Made by a program: the position numbers and the translations under genes
From: Pukyongia sp963768085
GTDB taxonomy: Bacteria > Bacteroidota > Bacteroidia > Flavobacteriales > Flavobacteriaceae
Direction: 5' to 3'
DNA length: 64,000 nucleotides
Assembly: GCA_963768085.1 (NCBI GenBank)
Contig: CAVYGO010000005.1
Span: forward strand, 372,001 to 436,000
Shown: one piece after another, positions 9,715-18,439 of the stretch
Position numbering within the stretch: position 1 is the first letter of the stretch
Layout: the number at the start of each line of letters is the position of its first letter
Notes under the pieces: generated by a model
The model's input: the letters and a program-made list of their open reading frames with translations, nothing else
Database searches by the model: none
Told to the model about the DNA's origin: nothing

Positions 9715-10947
9715 CTATCTTATTTTAAGCGTAACAATGGTGAGGATCGCAAGAAATATTCCTACGATCCAAAAACGCGTTACGATCTTACTTTCATGAA
9801 AGCCCTTCACCTGGTAATGATGATGTAAGGGTGACATTCGAAAGATTCTTCTTCCTTCTCCAAACTTTTTCTTTGTATACTTAAACCAACTCACCTGCAA
9901 AACCACCGAAAGATTCTCCATAAGAAATATTCCGCAGAGTATAGGAATGAGTAATTCCTTCCGGACCGCAATCGCGATCACGGCGATTACACCACCTATT
10001 GTGAGACTTCCGGTATCCCCCATAAACACCTGAGCGGGATACGTATTATACCAAAGGAAGCCAATAAGTGCTCCCACAAAAGCGGTGATGAAAATGGTCA
10101 TCTCACCCGTGTTCGGGATATACATAATGTTGAGATAGTCTGAAAAAATGAGGTTACCCGAAACCCAGGCAAACAATGCCAGGGTTACCGCAATGATCGC
10201 CGATGTCCCAGCTGCCAGCCCGTCTATTCCGTCGGTAAGATTGGCTCCGTTCGAAACAGCCGTTATAATAAAAATCAAGATCGGGATAAAGATGAGCCAT
10301 ATATAGTCTTTGGCTCCTTCTCCCGCCCAACTGATAAGACTCTCATAATTGAACTCATTCTTCTTCACGAATGGGATGGTTGTTAAAAGAGAATTCTCCT
10401 CGGGATAGAATTCCCGGGTTATAGATTGCGTGGTTAATTCGGTTGAAGCAGTTGTATTTTCCTTTTCAAGTCGCACTGTAACATCGGGATGCATGTACAT
10501 AACTGCGCCCACAAATATTCCCAGGCCCACTTGTCCTATTACTTTAAATTTCCCCGGCAGTCCTTTTTTGTCATTCTTGAATTTTTTAAGGTAATCATCT
10601 ATAAATCCTATGGTGCCCATCCAAAGGGTGGTTACAATAAGCATGATCACATATATATTATCCAGTTTGGCCAGCAGCAAAACCGGAACCAGGGTTGCTA
10701 AAATGATAATTATTCCGCCCATCGTAGGAGTACCGGCTTTTTCATTTTGTCCGTCAAGGCCGAGGTCCCTAATGGTTTCTCCCATTTGTTTACGCTGCAG
10801 GAACCGGATGATCTTCTTTCCGAAGAAAGTGGCGATCACAAGTGAAAGGATTACCGCCAGCGCTGCTCGGAAGGTGATAAAACTGAATAACCCCGCCCCA
10901 GGGATATCGAAGTTTTTCTCTAAATATTCAAACAGGTAATACAACAT
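9715..10947 (-). CDS. mraY: phospho-MurNAc-pentapeptide transferase MraY
   Basis: Membrane enzyme that makes lipid I by moving phospho-MurNAc-pentapeptide to undecaprenyl phosphate. About ten membrane segments. Family motifs seen: KAGTPTMGGI near the N-terminus, the Asp pair in GFIDDYLKK, NGANLTDGIDGLAAG, FMGDTGSLTIGG, and the His-rich FRMSPLHHHYQ loop near the C-terminus. At 410 residues it is longer than the E. coli enzyme (360) because of an extra periplasmic insertion around residues 155-205, as in other Bacteroidota. Confidence 0.97.
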   Translation of the reverse strand: MLYYLFEYLEKNFDIPGAGLFSFITFRAALAVILSLVIATFFGKKIIRFLQRKQMGETIRDLGLDGQNEKAGTPTMGGIIIILATLVPVLLLAKLDNIYVIMLIVTTLWMGTIGFIDDYLKKFKNDKKGLPGKFKVIGQVGLGIFVGAVMYMHPDVTVRLEKENTTASTELTTQSITREFYPEENSLLTTIPFVKKNEFNYESLISWAGEGAKDYIWLIFIPILIFIITAVSNGANLTDGIDGLAAGTSAIIAVTLALFAWVSGNLIFSDYLNIMYIPNTGEMTIFITAFVGALIGFLWYNTYPAQVFMGDTGSLTIGGVIAVIAIAVRKELLIPILCGIFLMENLSVVLQVSWFKYTKKKFGEGRRIFRMSPLHHHYQVKGFHESKIVTRFWIVGIFLAILTIVTLKIR

Positions 10948-10952
10948 ATTTA

Positions 10953-12419
10953 TTATTTGTTTAGAGCGGTTATAAATTCACTTACGATCTTAAAATCATC
11001 AAAGTCATATCGCTTGCCATTGATCTCCTGATAGGTTTCATGCCCTTTCCCGGCAATCAGGATGATGTCGTTCCTATCCGCTATCTGGCAGGCAGTTTTA
11101 ATGGCTTGTTTTCTATCGGTAATGGAAAGAGTTCGCTTAAAATGTTCAGGAGGTACCCCGGCTTCAACCTGTTCAATAATTTCTTCGGGACTCTCACTCC
11201 TGGGATTATCACTGGTAAAAATCACCTTAGTGCTTAGACTCGCAGCAATTTTCCCCATTTTAGGTCGCTTATCCATATCACGGTCTCCCCCGCATCCTAC
11301 AACGGTGATAAGTTCCTCGTTCCCTGTGCGAATGCTATTGACGGTCTCCAAAACATTCTTAAGGGCATCGGGTGTATGCGCGTAATCCACGATCGTGGTA
11401 ATATTCATCCCTTTAGAAACTAGATACTGAAACCGGCCAGCGACGCTTTCCAAAGCGCTCATGAGCTGCAACACTTCTATGGTTTCCAGTCCCAGCAATT
11501 CCGCTGTGGCGAAGATGGCTAACATATTATAGGCATTGAAAGCCCCTATAAGTTTCACCCAGAGCTCATGATTATTGATTTTCAACAACAATCCGTTGAA
11601 TTGATTCTCAAGTATTTGCCCCTTGTAATCTCCATCGGTTTTCAGTGCATACGTATATTTCTTTGCTGAAGTATTCTGAAGCATTACAGGTCCGTTCTTG
11701 TCATCGCTGTTTGTTAGTGCGAAAGCCGACGCTGGCAGCTGGTCGAAAAATGATTTCTTTACATCGCGATATTCCTTGAATGTTTTATGATAATCCAAGT
11801 GATCGTGCGATAAATTGGTAAACACCCCTCCTTTGAAAGTAAGGCCTTCCGTTCGTTTCTGATGGATGCCGTGCGAACTCACTTCCATAAAGCAAAATTC
11901 CACCCCCGCATCGACCATTTCGCGCAGGTATTTGTTAATGGTAAGCGAATCGGGTGTGGTATGGGTCGCCGGGAATTCCCTTTCCCCAACAAGGATCCGA
12001 ACCGTGGAAAGCAGTCCTGTTTCAAATCCTGCAGCTTTGAACAGATCGTATAATAAGGATGTAACAGTTGTTTTACCATTGGTCCCGGTCACCCCAATTA
12101 ATTTTATAGAATCCGACGGATTTTCATAATAATTGGAAGCCATAAGCGCCAATGCCTTCTGGCTATCAGCAACCTGAACATAGGTGATCCCGTTGATAAT
12201 CATTTCGGGAAAGGTTTCACAGATGATAGCCACAGCACCTTTTTCGACAGCCATCTTTATGTAATCATGCCCATCGGAAAGCGTTCCACGAATCGCGACG
12301 AAAACATCATTCAATTCCACCTTTCGCGAGTCGAATTCGATATTATGGATTGCCGTAGCCGTATTTCCCACTGTTTTTTCAATGGGGACTTTATAGAGTA
12401 TGTCTTTTAATAAGATCAT
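10953..12419 (-). CDS. murE: UDP-MurNAc-tripeptide ligase MurE
   Basis: Mur ligase that adds the third residue of the peptidoglycan stem. The ATP loop GVTGTNGKTTVTSLLY is near residue 110. SDNPRSESP near residue 400 contains DNPR, the motif typical of meso-diaminopimelate-adding enzymes, and AGKGHETYQ is near the C-terminus. This suggests DAP-type peptidoglycan. The 488-residue frame is complete. Its ATG overlaps the end of ftsI by 4 bases, a sign of translational coupling. Confidence 0.96.
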   Translation of the reverse strand: MILLKDILYKVPIEKTVGNTATAIHNIEFDSRKVELNDVFVAIRGTLSDGHDYIKMAVEKGAVAIICETFPEMIINGITYVQVADSQKALALMASNYYENPSDSIKLIGVTGTNGKTTVTSLLYDLFKAAGFETGLLSTVRILVGEREFPATHTTPDSLTINKYLREMVDAGVEFCFMEVSSHGIHQKRTEGLTFKGGVFTNLSHDHLDYHKTFKEYRDVKKSFFDQLPASAFALTNSDDKNGPVMLQNTSAKKYTYALKTDGDYKGQILENQFNGLLLKINNHELWVKLIGAFNAYNMLAIFATAELLGLETIEVLQLMSALESVAGRFQYLVSKGMNITTIVDYAHTPDALKNVLETVNSIRTGNEELITVVGCGGDRDMDKRPKMGKIAASLSTKVIFTSDNPRSESPEEIIEQVEAGVPPEHFKRTLSITDRKQAIKTACQIADRNDIILIAGKGHETYQEINGKRYDFDDFKIVSEFITALNK

Positions 12420-14416
12420 CGTAATGTCAATACAATTATCTGGCGTTTACTGAATGCTTCACCAGGTTCGATGGATTGGCTCCTAACCGTTCCATTACCT
12501 TTTATTTCTACACGCATACCCAGGTTCTCAAGCAAGGAAACCGCGTCCATACCGGCCATTCCCGTCGCATTCGGTACTTTGGATGCAGTGGTTTGTGTGT
12601 TTTTATAATAATTCTGGAAATCTTTCACCATGGCGGGATCCTCTTCGTTTACATTTTTCACCTCAGCAATGAGGGGTGAATCCGTAAATATTTTCTGAGC
12701 GATACGTTTAAACACCGGTCCCGTTACATCTGCCCCGTAATACCCTTTTTTAGTACTAGGCTTATGGATGACCACAATGCACGAGTATTTCGGATTTTCT
12801 GCGGGAAAATATCCGGCGAAAGATGAAATGTATTTTCTGTCACTCTCCCAACCATCCAACCAATATTCGGTTCGAGCCGTGCCGGTTTTTCCGGCCATGG
12901 AAAAATATTCGGAATACAGGCTCTTTCCTGTACCTCGCTTAACGATATTCAGTAAAATATCCTGGATCTCTCTTAAGGTTTTCTCCGAACATATTTTTTC
13001 CTTGATAATTTCCGTTTCAAAAGTTTCAACCTCCTGGTTCCACGCTCTGATCTCCCTAATGAATCTAGGCTTAACCATAGCCCCATCATTTGCAATGGCA
13101 TTATAAAAAGCAAGAGTTTGCAATGGCGTCAAACTAAGGTTATAGCCATAGGCGATAGAGGGTAATGCGTTTTTACTCCATTTAGGGTGCCCCGGCCCCG
13201 GTATCTCAGGTTTCCCTTCTCCAAGGATGGGTATACCTATCTTATTATTCAGATTCCAGCTATTGAGGCGATCGATGAATTTTTGAGGATCCTTGGCATA
13301 GGCCTCATCGATAATAGTAGCCAGACCGATATTCGACGATACCTCCAGGGTCTTTGCGGCCGAGATCTTACCATATCCACCGCGACGGCTGTCGGTGATA
13401 TTTCTTCCATAAAAGTGCTTACTACCATTTTGGGTATCGATAACCGTAGCGGTGTCAATTACTTTATCTTCCAAAGCTGCCATCATGGCCATTACCTTAA
13501 AAGTGGATCCCGGCTCATGACTTTCCCCTACAGCATAATTTAATTTCTCATAATATGTACCTTCTGAAGTGCGCCCAAGATTTGACACCGCTTTGATCTC
13601 ACCGGTTTTTACCTCCATCACGATTACCGAACCGTGCTCAGCTTCATAGATTTCCATCTGTTTTAGGAGCGCATGATGTGCAATATCCTGGATATTTACA
13701 TTGATGGTAGAAATAACGTCGAATCCATCCTGTGGTTCAATCTCATTGTTGTCGGAAACTGGCTTCCATTGGCCTTTGGCTATTTTTTGCTTTAACCTAC
13801 GCCCGTTCTTACCCTGCAGGTACTGGTTGAAAGCACCTTCAAATCCAACTTCATAAACTCCTGGTTCATTGCGTTTCTGACTTCCTACCAATCGCTCACC
13901 TATCTTTCCCATAGGATGCTCACGCACCGTACTCTGATCCATGATAAATCCACCTTTGTACGGCCCTTTACTAAACAGCGGGAAGCTTTTCACCTTTATA
14001 TATTCCGAATAACCCAGATTCCCGGCCACAAGTAAATAACGGTTCTTGTCTGCCCTTGCTTTCCGGAATCGTTGCTGATAGTAGGACGCAGGCTTACCGA
14101 ACATTTTACTAAGTTCTTTAGACAAGGGAACCAGGTTTTCTTTGAAGTCTTGTGAAGAAACCGTCACAGCGTCGAATCGGATCTCATATTTAGGTACCGA
14201 AGTCGCGAGTAAACTACCGTCGTCTGCGTACACATTACCACGATTAGCCGTTATTTCGAAGTTCCTGGTGGTATTTTTTTCAGCGAGATCACGGTACTTA
14301 TCACCATCAACAAACTGTATGTTCATCAGTTTAAATCCCACGGCGAACGCGAAGACGAACATACATCCGGCGATAAAGTAGAGTCGGTTTAGTATGTTTC
14401 TGTCTTCCGTAGCCAC
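12416..14416 (-). CDS. ftsI: septal transpeptidase FtsI (PBP3) with a PASTA domain
   Basis: Class B penicillin-binding protein that cross-links septal peptidoglycan. One N-terminal membrane anchor (about residues 11-32), a dimerization domain, then the transpeptidase domain with the active-site Ser in EPGSTFKVMA (STFK), SSN in VSSNIGLAT, and KTG in AGKTGTAR. A C-terminal PASTA-like repeat follows, starting at KVPNATGMAGMDAV. The PASTA tail is absent from E. coli FtsI but common in Bacteroidota. 666 residues, intact, 3 bases after ftsL. Confidence 0.96.
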   Translation of the reverse strand: MATEDRNILNRLYFIAGCMFVFAFAVGFKLMNIQFVDGDKYRDLAEKNTTRNFEITANRGNVYADDGSLLATSVPKYEIRFDAVTVSSQDFKENLVPLSKELSKMFGKPASYYQQRFRKARADKNRYLLVAGNLGYSEYIKVKSFPLFSKGPYKGGFIMDQSTVREHPMGKIGERLVGSQKRNEPGVYEVGFEGAFNQYLQGKNGRRLKQKIAKGQWKPVSDNNEIEPQDGFDVISTINVNIQDIAHHALLKQMEIYEAEHGSVIVMEVKTGEIKAVSNLGRTSEGTYYEKLNYAVGESHEPGSTFKVMAMMAALEDKVIDTATVIDTQNGSKHFYGRNITDSRRGGYGKISAAKTLEVSSNIGLATIIDEAYAKDPQKFIDRLNSWNLNNKIGIPILGEGKPEIPGPGHPKWSKNALPSIAYGYNLSLTPLQTLAFYNAIANDGAMVKPRFIREIRAWNQEVETFETEIIKEKICSEKTLREIQDILLNIVKRGTGKSLYSEYFSMAGKTGTARTEYWLDGWESDRKYISSFAGYFPAENPKYSCIVVIHKPSTKKGYYGADVTGPVFKRIAQKIFTDSPLIAEVKNVNEEDPAMVKDFQNYYKNTQTTASKVPNATGMAGMDAVSLLENLGMRVEIKGNGTVRSQSIEPGEAFSKRQIIVLTLR

Positions 14417-14419
14417 CTT

Positions 14420-14740
14420 TTATTCTTTCGTTGAGGTTATTCTTATTTTCTGAGGCGGAGTGACAGAGGGTTGCAAGCCATGAGCCGCCATCGCCTTAAT
14501 GATCCTGCTTTCCAATTTGGTTTGCATAAGTTTCATGCGAATATCCACGTATTCACTTTTTAGTTCTTTTACTTCATTACTGAGATCTGCTATATTATGT
14601 ACTTTCTTATCGGCACTATGCGAACTCGCAATCATTATGAGCGCGAGGAAGGAGAGAAAAATGATAAAGCGCCAGTTTCGGAAAGCATCATCGCTTACCA
14701 AAAATTTACCTTTTACTACGTTGTAAAAACTCTTCTTCAT
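14420..14740 (-). CDS. ftsL: FtsL-like divisome protein
   Basis: A 106-residue bitopic protein: basic cytoplasmic N-terminus, membrane segment at about residues 26-42 (FIIFLSFLALIMIASSH), and a coiled-coil stretch after it (IADLSNEVKELKSEYVDIRMKL). Sequence alone would not identify it, because FtsL proteins are very divergent. Topology and its place between rsmH and ftsI make the assignment. Its start overlaps the rsmH stop by one base. Confidence 0.85.
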   Translation of the reverse strand: MKKSFYNVVKGKFLVSDDAFRNWRFIIFLSFLALIMIASSHSADKKVHNIADLSNEVKELKSEYVDIRMKLMQTKLESRIIKAMAAHGLQPSVTPPQKIRITSTKE

Positions 14741-15636
14741 TATAGTTTCTCCGCAATTCTAAGTTTTGCACTTCTTGCCCTTGGGTTTTCATTTATTTCG
14801 ACTTCCGAAGGAAGAATAAACTTACCTACAGGTTTAAACGGGACTTCTACTCTACCGAAAACATCCTTTTCAGGCTCTCCTTCAAACAAGCCACTGCGCA
14901 TAAATCGTTTTACCAGCCTATCTTCCAGGGAGTGGTACGAGATTAGACTTAATCGTCCGCCAGGCTTCAATACTTCCTGAGTTTGCTGTAAGAACTCCTT
15001 CAAAGCCTCTAACTCCTGGTTCACTTCTATACGAATAGCCTGGAATACCTGGGCTAGTATTTTATTCTCTTTATGCTTCGGAAGAAATCGCGCCATAGCC
15101 TTTTTCAATTGCTCAGTACTTTTAATTGGTGCTTGCTGCCTCGCCTCAATGATCATTCTCGCCATCCCGGCCGCGCCTCTAAGTTCTCCGTAGTGTGCAA
15201 GCACTGAACGCAACTGGTTTTGGTCATAGGTGTTGATCACATCATACGCGGAGAAGTTTGAATTCTGATTCATCCTCATGTCCAACTCGGCTTCAAACCG
15301 GGTTGAAAATCCGCGTTCCGCAATATCAAACTGATGGGAGGAAACTCCAAAGTCTCCCAGTATACCATCTACCTCCTTGTACCCATAGAAACGTAAGAAG
15401 CGCTTGAGAAACCTAAAGTTTTCGTTAATTAACAAAAACCTGGGGTCATCGATAGCATTCTCAAGCGCATCTGTATCCTGATCGAAGGCAATCAACTTAC
15501 CTTCATTTCCCAGCCTTTTAAGTATTTCTTTTGAATGACCACCGCCGCCGAAAGTAACATCCACATATACCCCACTGGGTTGGATATGTAACCCGTCTAC
15601 CGTTTCAGTTAGTAGTACCGGTTTATGATATTCCAT
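14740..15636 (-). CDS. rsmH: 16S rRNA m4C1402 methyltransferase RsmH
   Basis: SAM-dependent enzyme that N4-methylates C1402 in the ribosomal P site (formerly MraW). The SAM-binding motif GVYVDVTFGGGGHSKEIL is near residues 20-37, followed by the FDQDTDAL acidic loop. The end, NPRARSAKLRIAEKL, is the typical RsmH C-terminus. I chose the ATG at 15636 (MEYHKPVLL, the family's usual start) over an in-frame ATG at 15657. It then overlaps mraZ by 14 bases, consistent with coupled translation. About 298 residues. Confidence 0.96.
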   Translation of the reverse strand: MEYHKPVLLTETVDGLHIQPSGVYVDVTFGGGGHSKEILKRLGNEGKLIAFDQDTDALENAIDDPRFLLINENFRFLKRFLRFYGYKEVDGILGDFGVSSHQFDIAERGFSTRFEAELDMRMNQNSNFSAYDVINTYDQNQLRSVLAHYGELRGAAGMARMIIEARQQAPIKSTEQLKKAMARFLPKHKENKILAQVFQAIRIEVNQELEALKEFLQQTQEVLKPGGRLSLISYHSLEDRLVKRFMRSGLFEGEPEKDVFGRVEVPFKPVGKFILPSEVEINENPRARSAKLRIAEKL

Positions 15637-16096
15637 GGTTTGCGTTGCTAGCATCACCCATTACATCTTCAGCCAGATCTGCAAAATCATTGGCAGCGTC
15701 GTTTATGGCTTGTTCATATTTCTGTTTATCCCAAATCTCCACGATATTAATGGCAGAAGAGATCACAATTTCCTTATCTACACCCGCAAAGGACGCCAGG
15801 TCCTTAGGAATGTTTAATCTCCCGGTATTATCGAGTTCAACGGTTTTAACCCCGGCAGTGAATCGCCTGATGAAATCGTTGTTCTTACGGTTGAACCTAT
15901 TGAGCTGACCCATTTTCTGCATCAACGCTTGCCACTCCTCCATAGGGTACAATTCAAGACACGGCTGAAACACAGCACGCTTTATCACAAAGCCATTTTG
16001 AGCCACGGCAGCCAGCTGCTTCTTAAGTGCAGCAGGCACCATCACACGACCCTTTACATCGGCTTTACATTCGTATGTTCCTATCAGATTGAGCAT
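15623..16096 (-). CDS. mraZ: transcriptional regulator MraZ
   Basis: First gene of the dcw cluster. It has two SpoVT-AbrB-type swapped-hairpin DNA-binding repeats: DVKGRVMVPAALKKQL near residues 13-28 and DNTGRLNIPKDLASFAG near residue 90. MraZ rings bind tandem repeats upstream of their own operon and repress it (known in E. coli and mollicutes). A matching repeat array lies 46-95 bases upstream. 157 residues, normal length. Confidence 0.96.
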   Translation of the reverse strand: MLNLIGTYECKADVKGRVMVPAALKKQLAAVAQNGFVIKRAVFQPCLELYPMEEWQALMQKMGQLNRFNRKNNDFIRRFTAGVKTVELDNTGRLNIPKDLASFAGVDKEIVISSAINIVEIWDKQKYEQAINDAANDFADLAEDVMGDASNANHGIS

Positions 16097-16127
16097 TAGG
16101 TTGTTCTGAATTCGGTATTAATAAATC

Positions 16128-16135
16128 CAAATATA
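16128..16135 (-). promoter_or_regulatory. candidate -7 box of the dcw promoter
   Basis: On the minus strand this reads TATATTTG, a perfect match to the Bacteroidota TAnnTTTG element, 31 bases upstream of the mraZ start. No clear TTTG is present at -33. The place where it would be is filled by the GTGGTAAAA repeats, as expected for a promoter occluded by MraZ. Confidence 0.6.
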
Positions 16136-16141
16136 TATAAC

Positions 16142-16191
16142 TTTTACCACTTTTTACCACATTTTACCACATTGTTGATAAGTTTTACCAC
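16142..16191 (-). promoter_or_regulatory. tandem GTGGTAAAA repeats, probable MraZ operator
   Basis: Four copies of TTTTACCAC on the plus strand (GTGGTAAAA on the minus strand) at 16142-16150, 16152-16160, 16162-16170 and 16183-16191. Three are spaced exactly 10 bases apart, and the fourth lies two turns away with one turn skipped. Known MraZ sites are direct repeats of about 5 conserved bases (TGGGN in E. coli) on a 10-base period, so GTGGT with a 10-base period upstream of mraZ fits. Binding itself is inferred. Confidence 0.75.
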
Positions 16192-16318
16192 TGTTCAACA
16201 GAATCTATCTTAGCTCCTTGAAATAGTGATAGTTAGATAATTTCACGAGTCATGTAGCTCTATTTCTAAACATCGTTTTGATTAATTATCCGGTATCCTC
16301 ATCCTTGCATTGCGGAAG

Positions 16319-16350
16319 TTTCAGTCCAGCGTATAGTTCAACTATTTTTG
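16319..16350 (+). promoter_or_regulatory. candidate promoter for the alpha/beta hydrolase-engB unit
   Basis: TTTC, 20 bases, then TATTTTTG, a perfect TAnnTTTG box, 32 bases before the ATG at 16383. The rest of the 286-base gap between mraZ and this gene holds only the MraZ repeats and the mraZ promoter; I see no further gene there. Confidence 0.55.
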
Positions 16351-16382
16351 TGTATTTTAGCGTTTGTTAACCCAGTTACCGA

Positions 16383-17147
16383 ATGGCAAACCACTTTCGA
16401 AAAGAAGGAAAATTCAATTATCTTGAAGTTGGAGAGGGAACTCCTATTATCGTGCTGCACGGACTTATGGGCGGATTGAGTAATTTTGATGGCGTTACAG
16501 GTTTCTTTCCCGCAAAAGGGTATCAGATCCTCATCCCGGAGTTGCCTATTTACACGATGCCGATCCTAAAGACCAATGTTAAAAAATTTGCTGAATATGT
16601 TTCCGAGTTCATAGATCATAAAGGTTTCGAAAATGCGATCTTGCTTGGAAATTCCCTGGGAGGACATATCGGTTTACTTTGCACAAAATTATATCCCAAA
16701 AAGGTTAAAGCATTAGTGATCACGGGAAGTTCCGGTCTATACGAAAGTGCCATGGGAGAAAGTTATCCCAAACGCGGCGACCGGGATTATATTCAGAAGA
16801 AAGCAGAGAATGTCTTCTACGACCCTAAGGTCGCCACTAAAGAAATAGTCGATGAGGTTTACGCTTCAGTCAATGACAGAAACAAGCTTATAAGAACCCT
16901 GTCTATTGCGAAAAGCGCTATACGGCATAATATGTCGAAAGACCTTCCTACGATGGATACGCCAACCTGCATCATATGGGGAAAGCAGGATAATGTCACA
17001 CCCCCCGAAGTCGCTATAGAGTTTCATGACCTTTTGCCGGATTCCGATCTGTATTGGATCGACAAATGTGGTCATGCCGCGATGATGGAGCATCCGGATG
17101 AGTTCAACGTTAACTTGTACGACTGGTTGCAACAACGCGGATACTAA
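16383..17147 (+). CDS. alpha/beta-fold hydrolase
   Basis: A 254-residue cytoplasmic alpha/beta hydrolase with no signal peptide. Oxyanion-hole motif HGLMGG is near residue 26, the nucleophile elbow GNSLGG near residue 93 (Ser), the acid is probably the Asp in WGKQDNVTPP, and the His is in CGHAAMMEHP near the end. The substrate cannot be told from sequence. It is 11 bases upstream of engB and probably co-transcribed with it. Confidence 0.9.
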   Translation: MANHFRKEGKFNYLEVGEGTPIIVLHGLMGGLSNFDGVTGFFPAKGYQILIPELPIYTMPILKTNVKKFAEYVSEFIDHKGFENAILLGNSLGGHIGLLCTKLYPKKVKALVITGSSGLYESAMGESYPKRGDRDYIQKKAENVFYDPKVATKEIVDEVYASVNDRNKLIRTLSIAKSAIRHNMSKDLPTMDTPTCIIWGKQDNVTPPEVAIEFHDLLPDSDLYWIDKCGHAAMMEHPDEFNVNLYDWLQQRGY

Positions 17148-17158
17148 TACACTTTATA

Positions 17159-17767
17159 ATGAAAATCGTTTCGGCAGAATTTGTAATGAGCAATAGCGAT
17201 GTCGCTAAGTGTCCCAATGACAGATTACCGGAGTTCGCTTTTATTGGCCGTAGCAATGTTGGAAAATCATCACTAATCAATATGCTAATGCAGCGAAAAA
17301 GTCTTGCCAAAACATCGGGCAGACCAGGGAAAACGCAGCTCATCAATCATTTTCTTATCAACGAGAACTGGTATCTGGTCGACCTGCCCGGATATGGTTA
17401 CGCCCGGGTGTCCAAGAAGGATAAAAATACCTTTCAAAAGTTTATCACTCAATATTTTGAGAAAAGGAAACAATTGGTTCTGGCATTTGTGCTGATCGAT
17501 TGCAGGCATGAACCTCAGCCTTTAGACCTGGAATTTATGCAGTGGTTGGGTGAGAGTCAATTGCCTTTTGCCATCGTTTTTACCAAAACTGATAAATTAA
17601 AACCAAATGCTCTAAAAGCGAATATTGAGGCGTATCAGAAAAAACTTCTGGAAACCTGGGAAACGCTTCCCAATTATTTCATCACTTCTTCCAGTAAAGG
17701 TTTCGGAAGAGAGCAGCTTCTCGATTATATTGACGCGGTTAATAAAGAGATAAACGCGCTTGGATAA
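17159..17767 (+). CDS. engB: ribosome biogenesis GTPase EngB (YsxC/YihA)
   Basis: TRAFAC GTPase needed for large-subunit ribosome assembly. G1 is GRSNVGKSSLI near residue 30, G3 is DLPGYGYARV, G4 is TKTDK, and SSSKGFG is the G5 region. 202 residues, usual size. Its 3' end overlaps the convergent unknown gene by 29 bases. Confidence 0.96.
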   Translation: MKIVSAEFVMSNSDVAKCPNDRLPEFAFIGRSNVGKSSLINMLMQRKSLAKTSGRPGKTQLINHFLINENWYLVDLPGYGYARVSKKDKNTFQKFITQYFEKRKQLVLAFVLIDCRHEPQPLDLEFMQWLGESQLPFAIVFTKTDKLKPNALKANIEAYQKKLLETWETLPNYFITSSSKGFGREQLLDYIDAVNKEINALG

Positions 17768-18104
17768 GTTGTATCAAGGCTTCCGGTGTAGCTATTGTTG
17801 TAAACTCTTCCTCAGAAATAAACATTTCCAGTCCCTCATTTCCTACCATTAATACTAACGGAAAATCATATTTCGGCAACCATTTCGATCTGAATTCCTT
17901 CTGAAATTCATCCTTATGCAGGAAACGCATTTCTACATCTGAATTTTCCCTGAATTCTTTCCAGATGCGATTCTCGGTGAAAGTACCAAAGGTAAGTTCA
18001 CATAATTTGCAATTATACGTGGACGGACTTAGAATCTTATGCATACCATCAAGAACAGCATTTACCGGGCCGGAATCTGCATTATAGACAAACAGAAGTT
18101 TCAT
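17739..18104 (-). CDS. conserved protein of unknown function next to gldC
   Basis: 121 residues, no signal peptide or membrane segment. The N-terminus MKLLFVYNADSGPVNAVLDG starts like a Rossmann-type strand, and a CKLCELTFG motif with two Cys lies near residues 34-42. I know similar genes between engB and gldC in other Flavobacteriaceae but know of no demonstrated function. It starts one base after the gldC stop and runs convergently into engB. I see none of the GTPase motifs. Confidence 0.7.
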   Translation of the reverse strand: MKLLFVYNADSGPVNAVLDGMHKILSPSTYNCKLCELTFGTFTENRIWKEFRENSDVEMRFLHKDEFQKEFRSKWLPKYDFPLVLMVGNEGLEMFISEEEFTTIATPEALIQLIQARLSLY

Positions 18105-18439
18105 TATTCTTTTTTAAGCTCCAGCTTCTCTGCGAAATAATCGCAAAAATCCCGCATGGTAGCGGCCATCTTTTCATCGCCCGTTGCACGTTGAAAAGTA
18201 TGCGACATCGCCATCAGGGTTTGATGGAAAAAGACTTTCATTTCATCCAGGGGCATATCCTTGGTCCACAGATCGATTCGCATCGCTTCCTTTGCATTAT
18301 GATCCCAAACCGACAGCAACAACGCCTTCGAGGGACTGTTGTCAACTCCTCCATCCGGTGCCGACCAGTTCAAGGATTCGGGGATTTTATTTTCGTCCAG
18401 ACGTACTTTAATTTTTATTTCTGAAGTATCTTTTGCCAT
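18104..18439 (-). CDS. gldC: gliding motility protein GldC
   Basis: 111 residues; matches GldC, a small cytoplasmic protein needed for efficient gliding in Flavobacterium. N-terminal SEIKIKVRLDENKIPESLNW and the acidic AMRIDLWTKDMPLDEMKVFF are typical. It directly follows gldB (one-base overlap), the conserved gldB-gldC order, which supports the call. Confidence 0.93.
   Translation of the reverse strand: MAKDTSEIKIKVRLDENKIPESLNWSAPDGGVDNSPSKALLLSVWDHNAKEAMRIDLWTKDMPLDEMKVFFHQTLMAMSHTFQRATGDEKMAATMRDFCDYFAEKLELKKE

Noticed and set aside
16171..16181. DnaA-box-like TTATCAACA (minus strand) inside the MraZ repeat region, hinting at an origin.
   Set aside because: A single site with a mismatch, no cluster of boxes, no dnaA/dnaN nearby; better explained as spacing between MraZ repeats.
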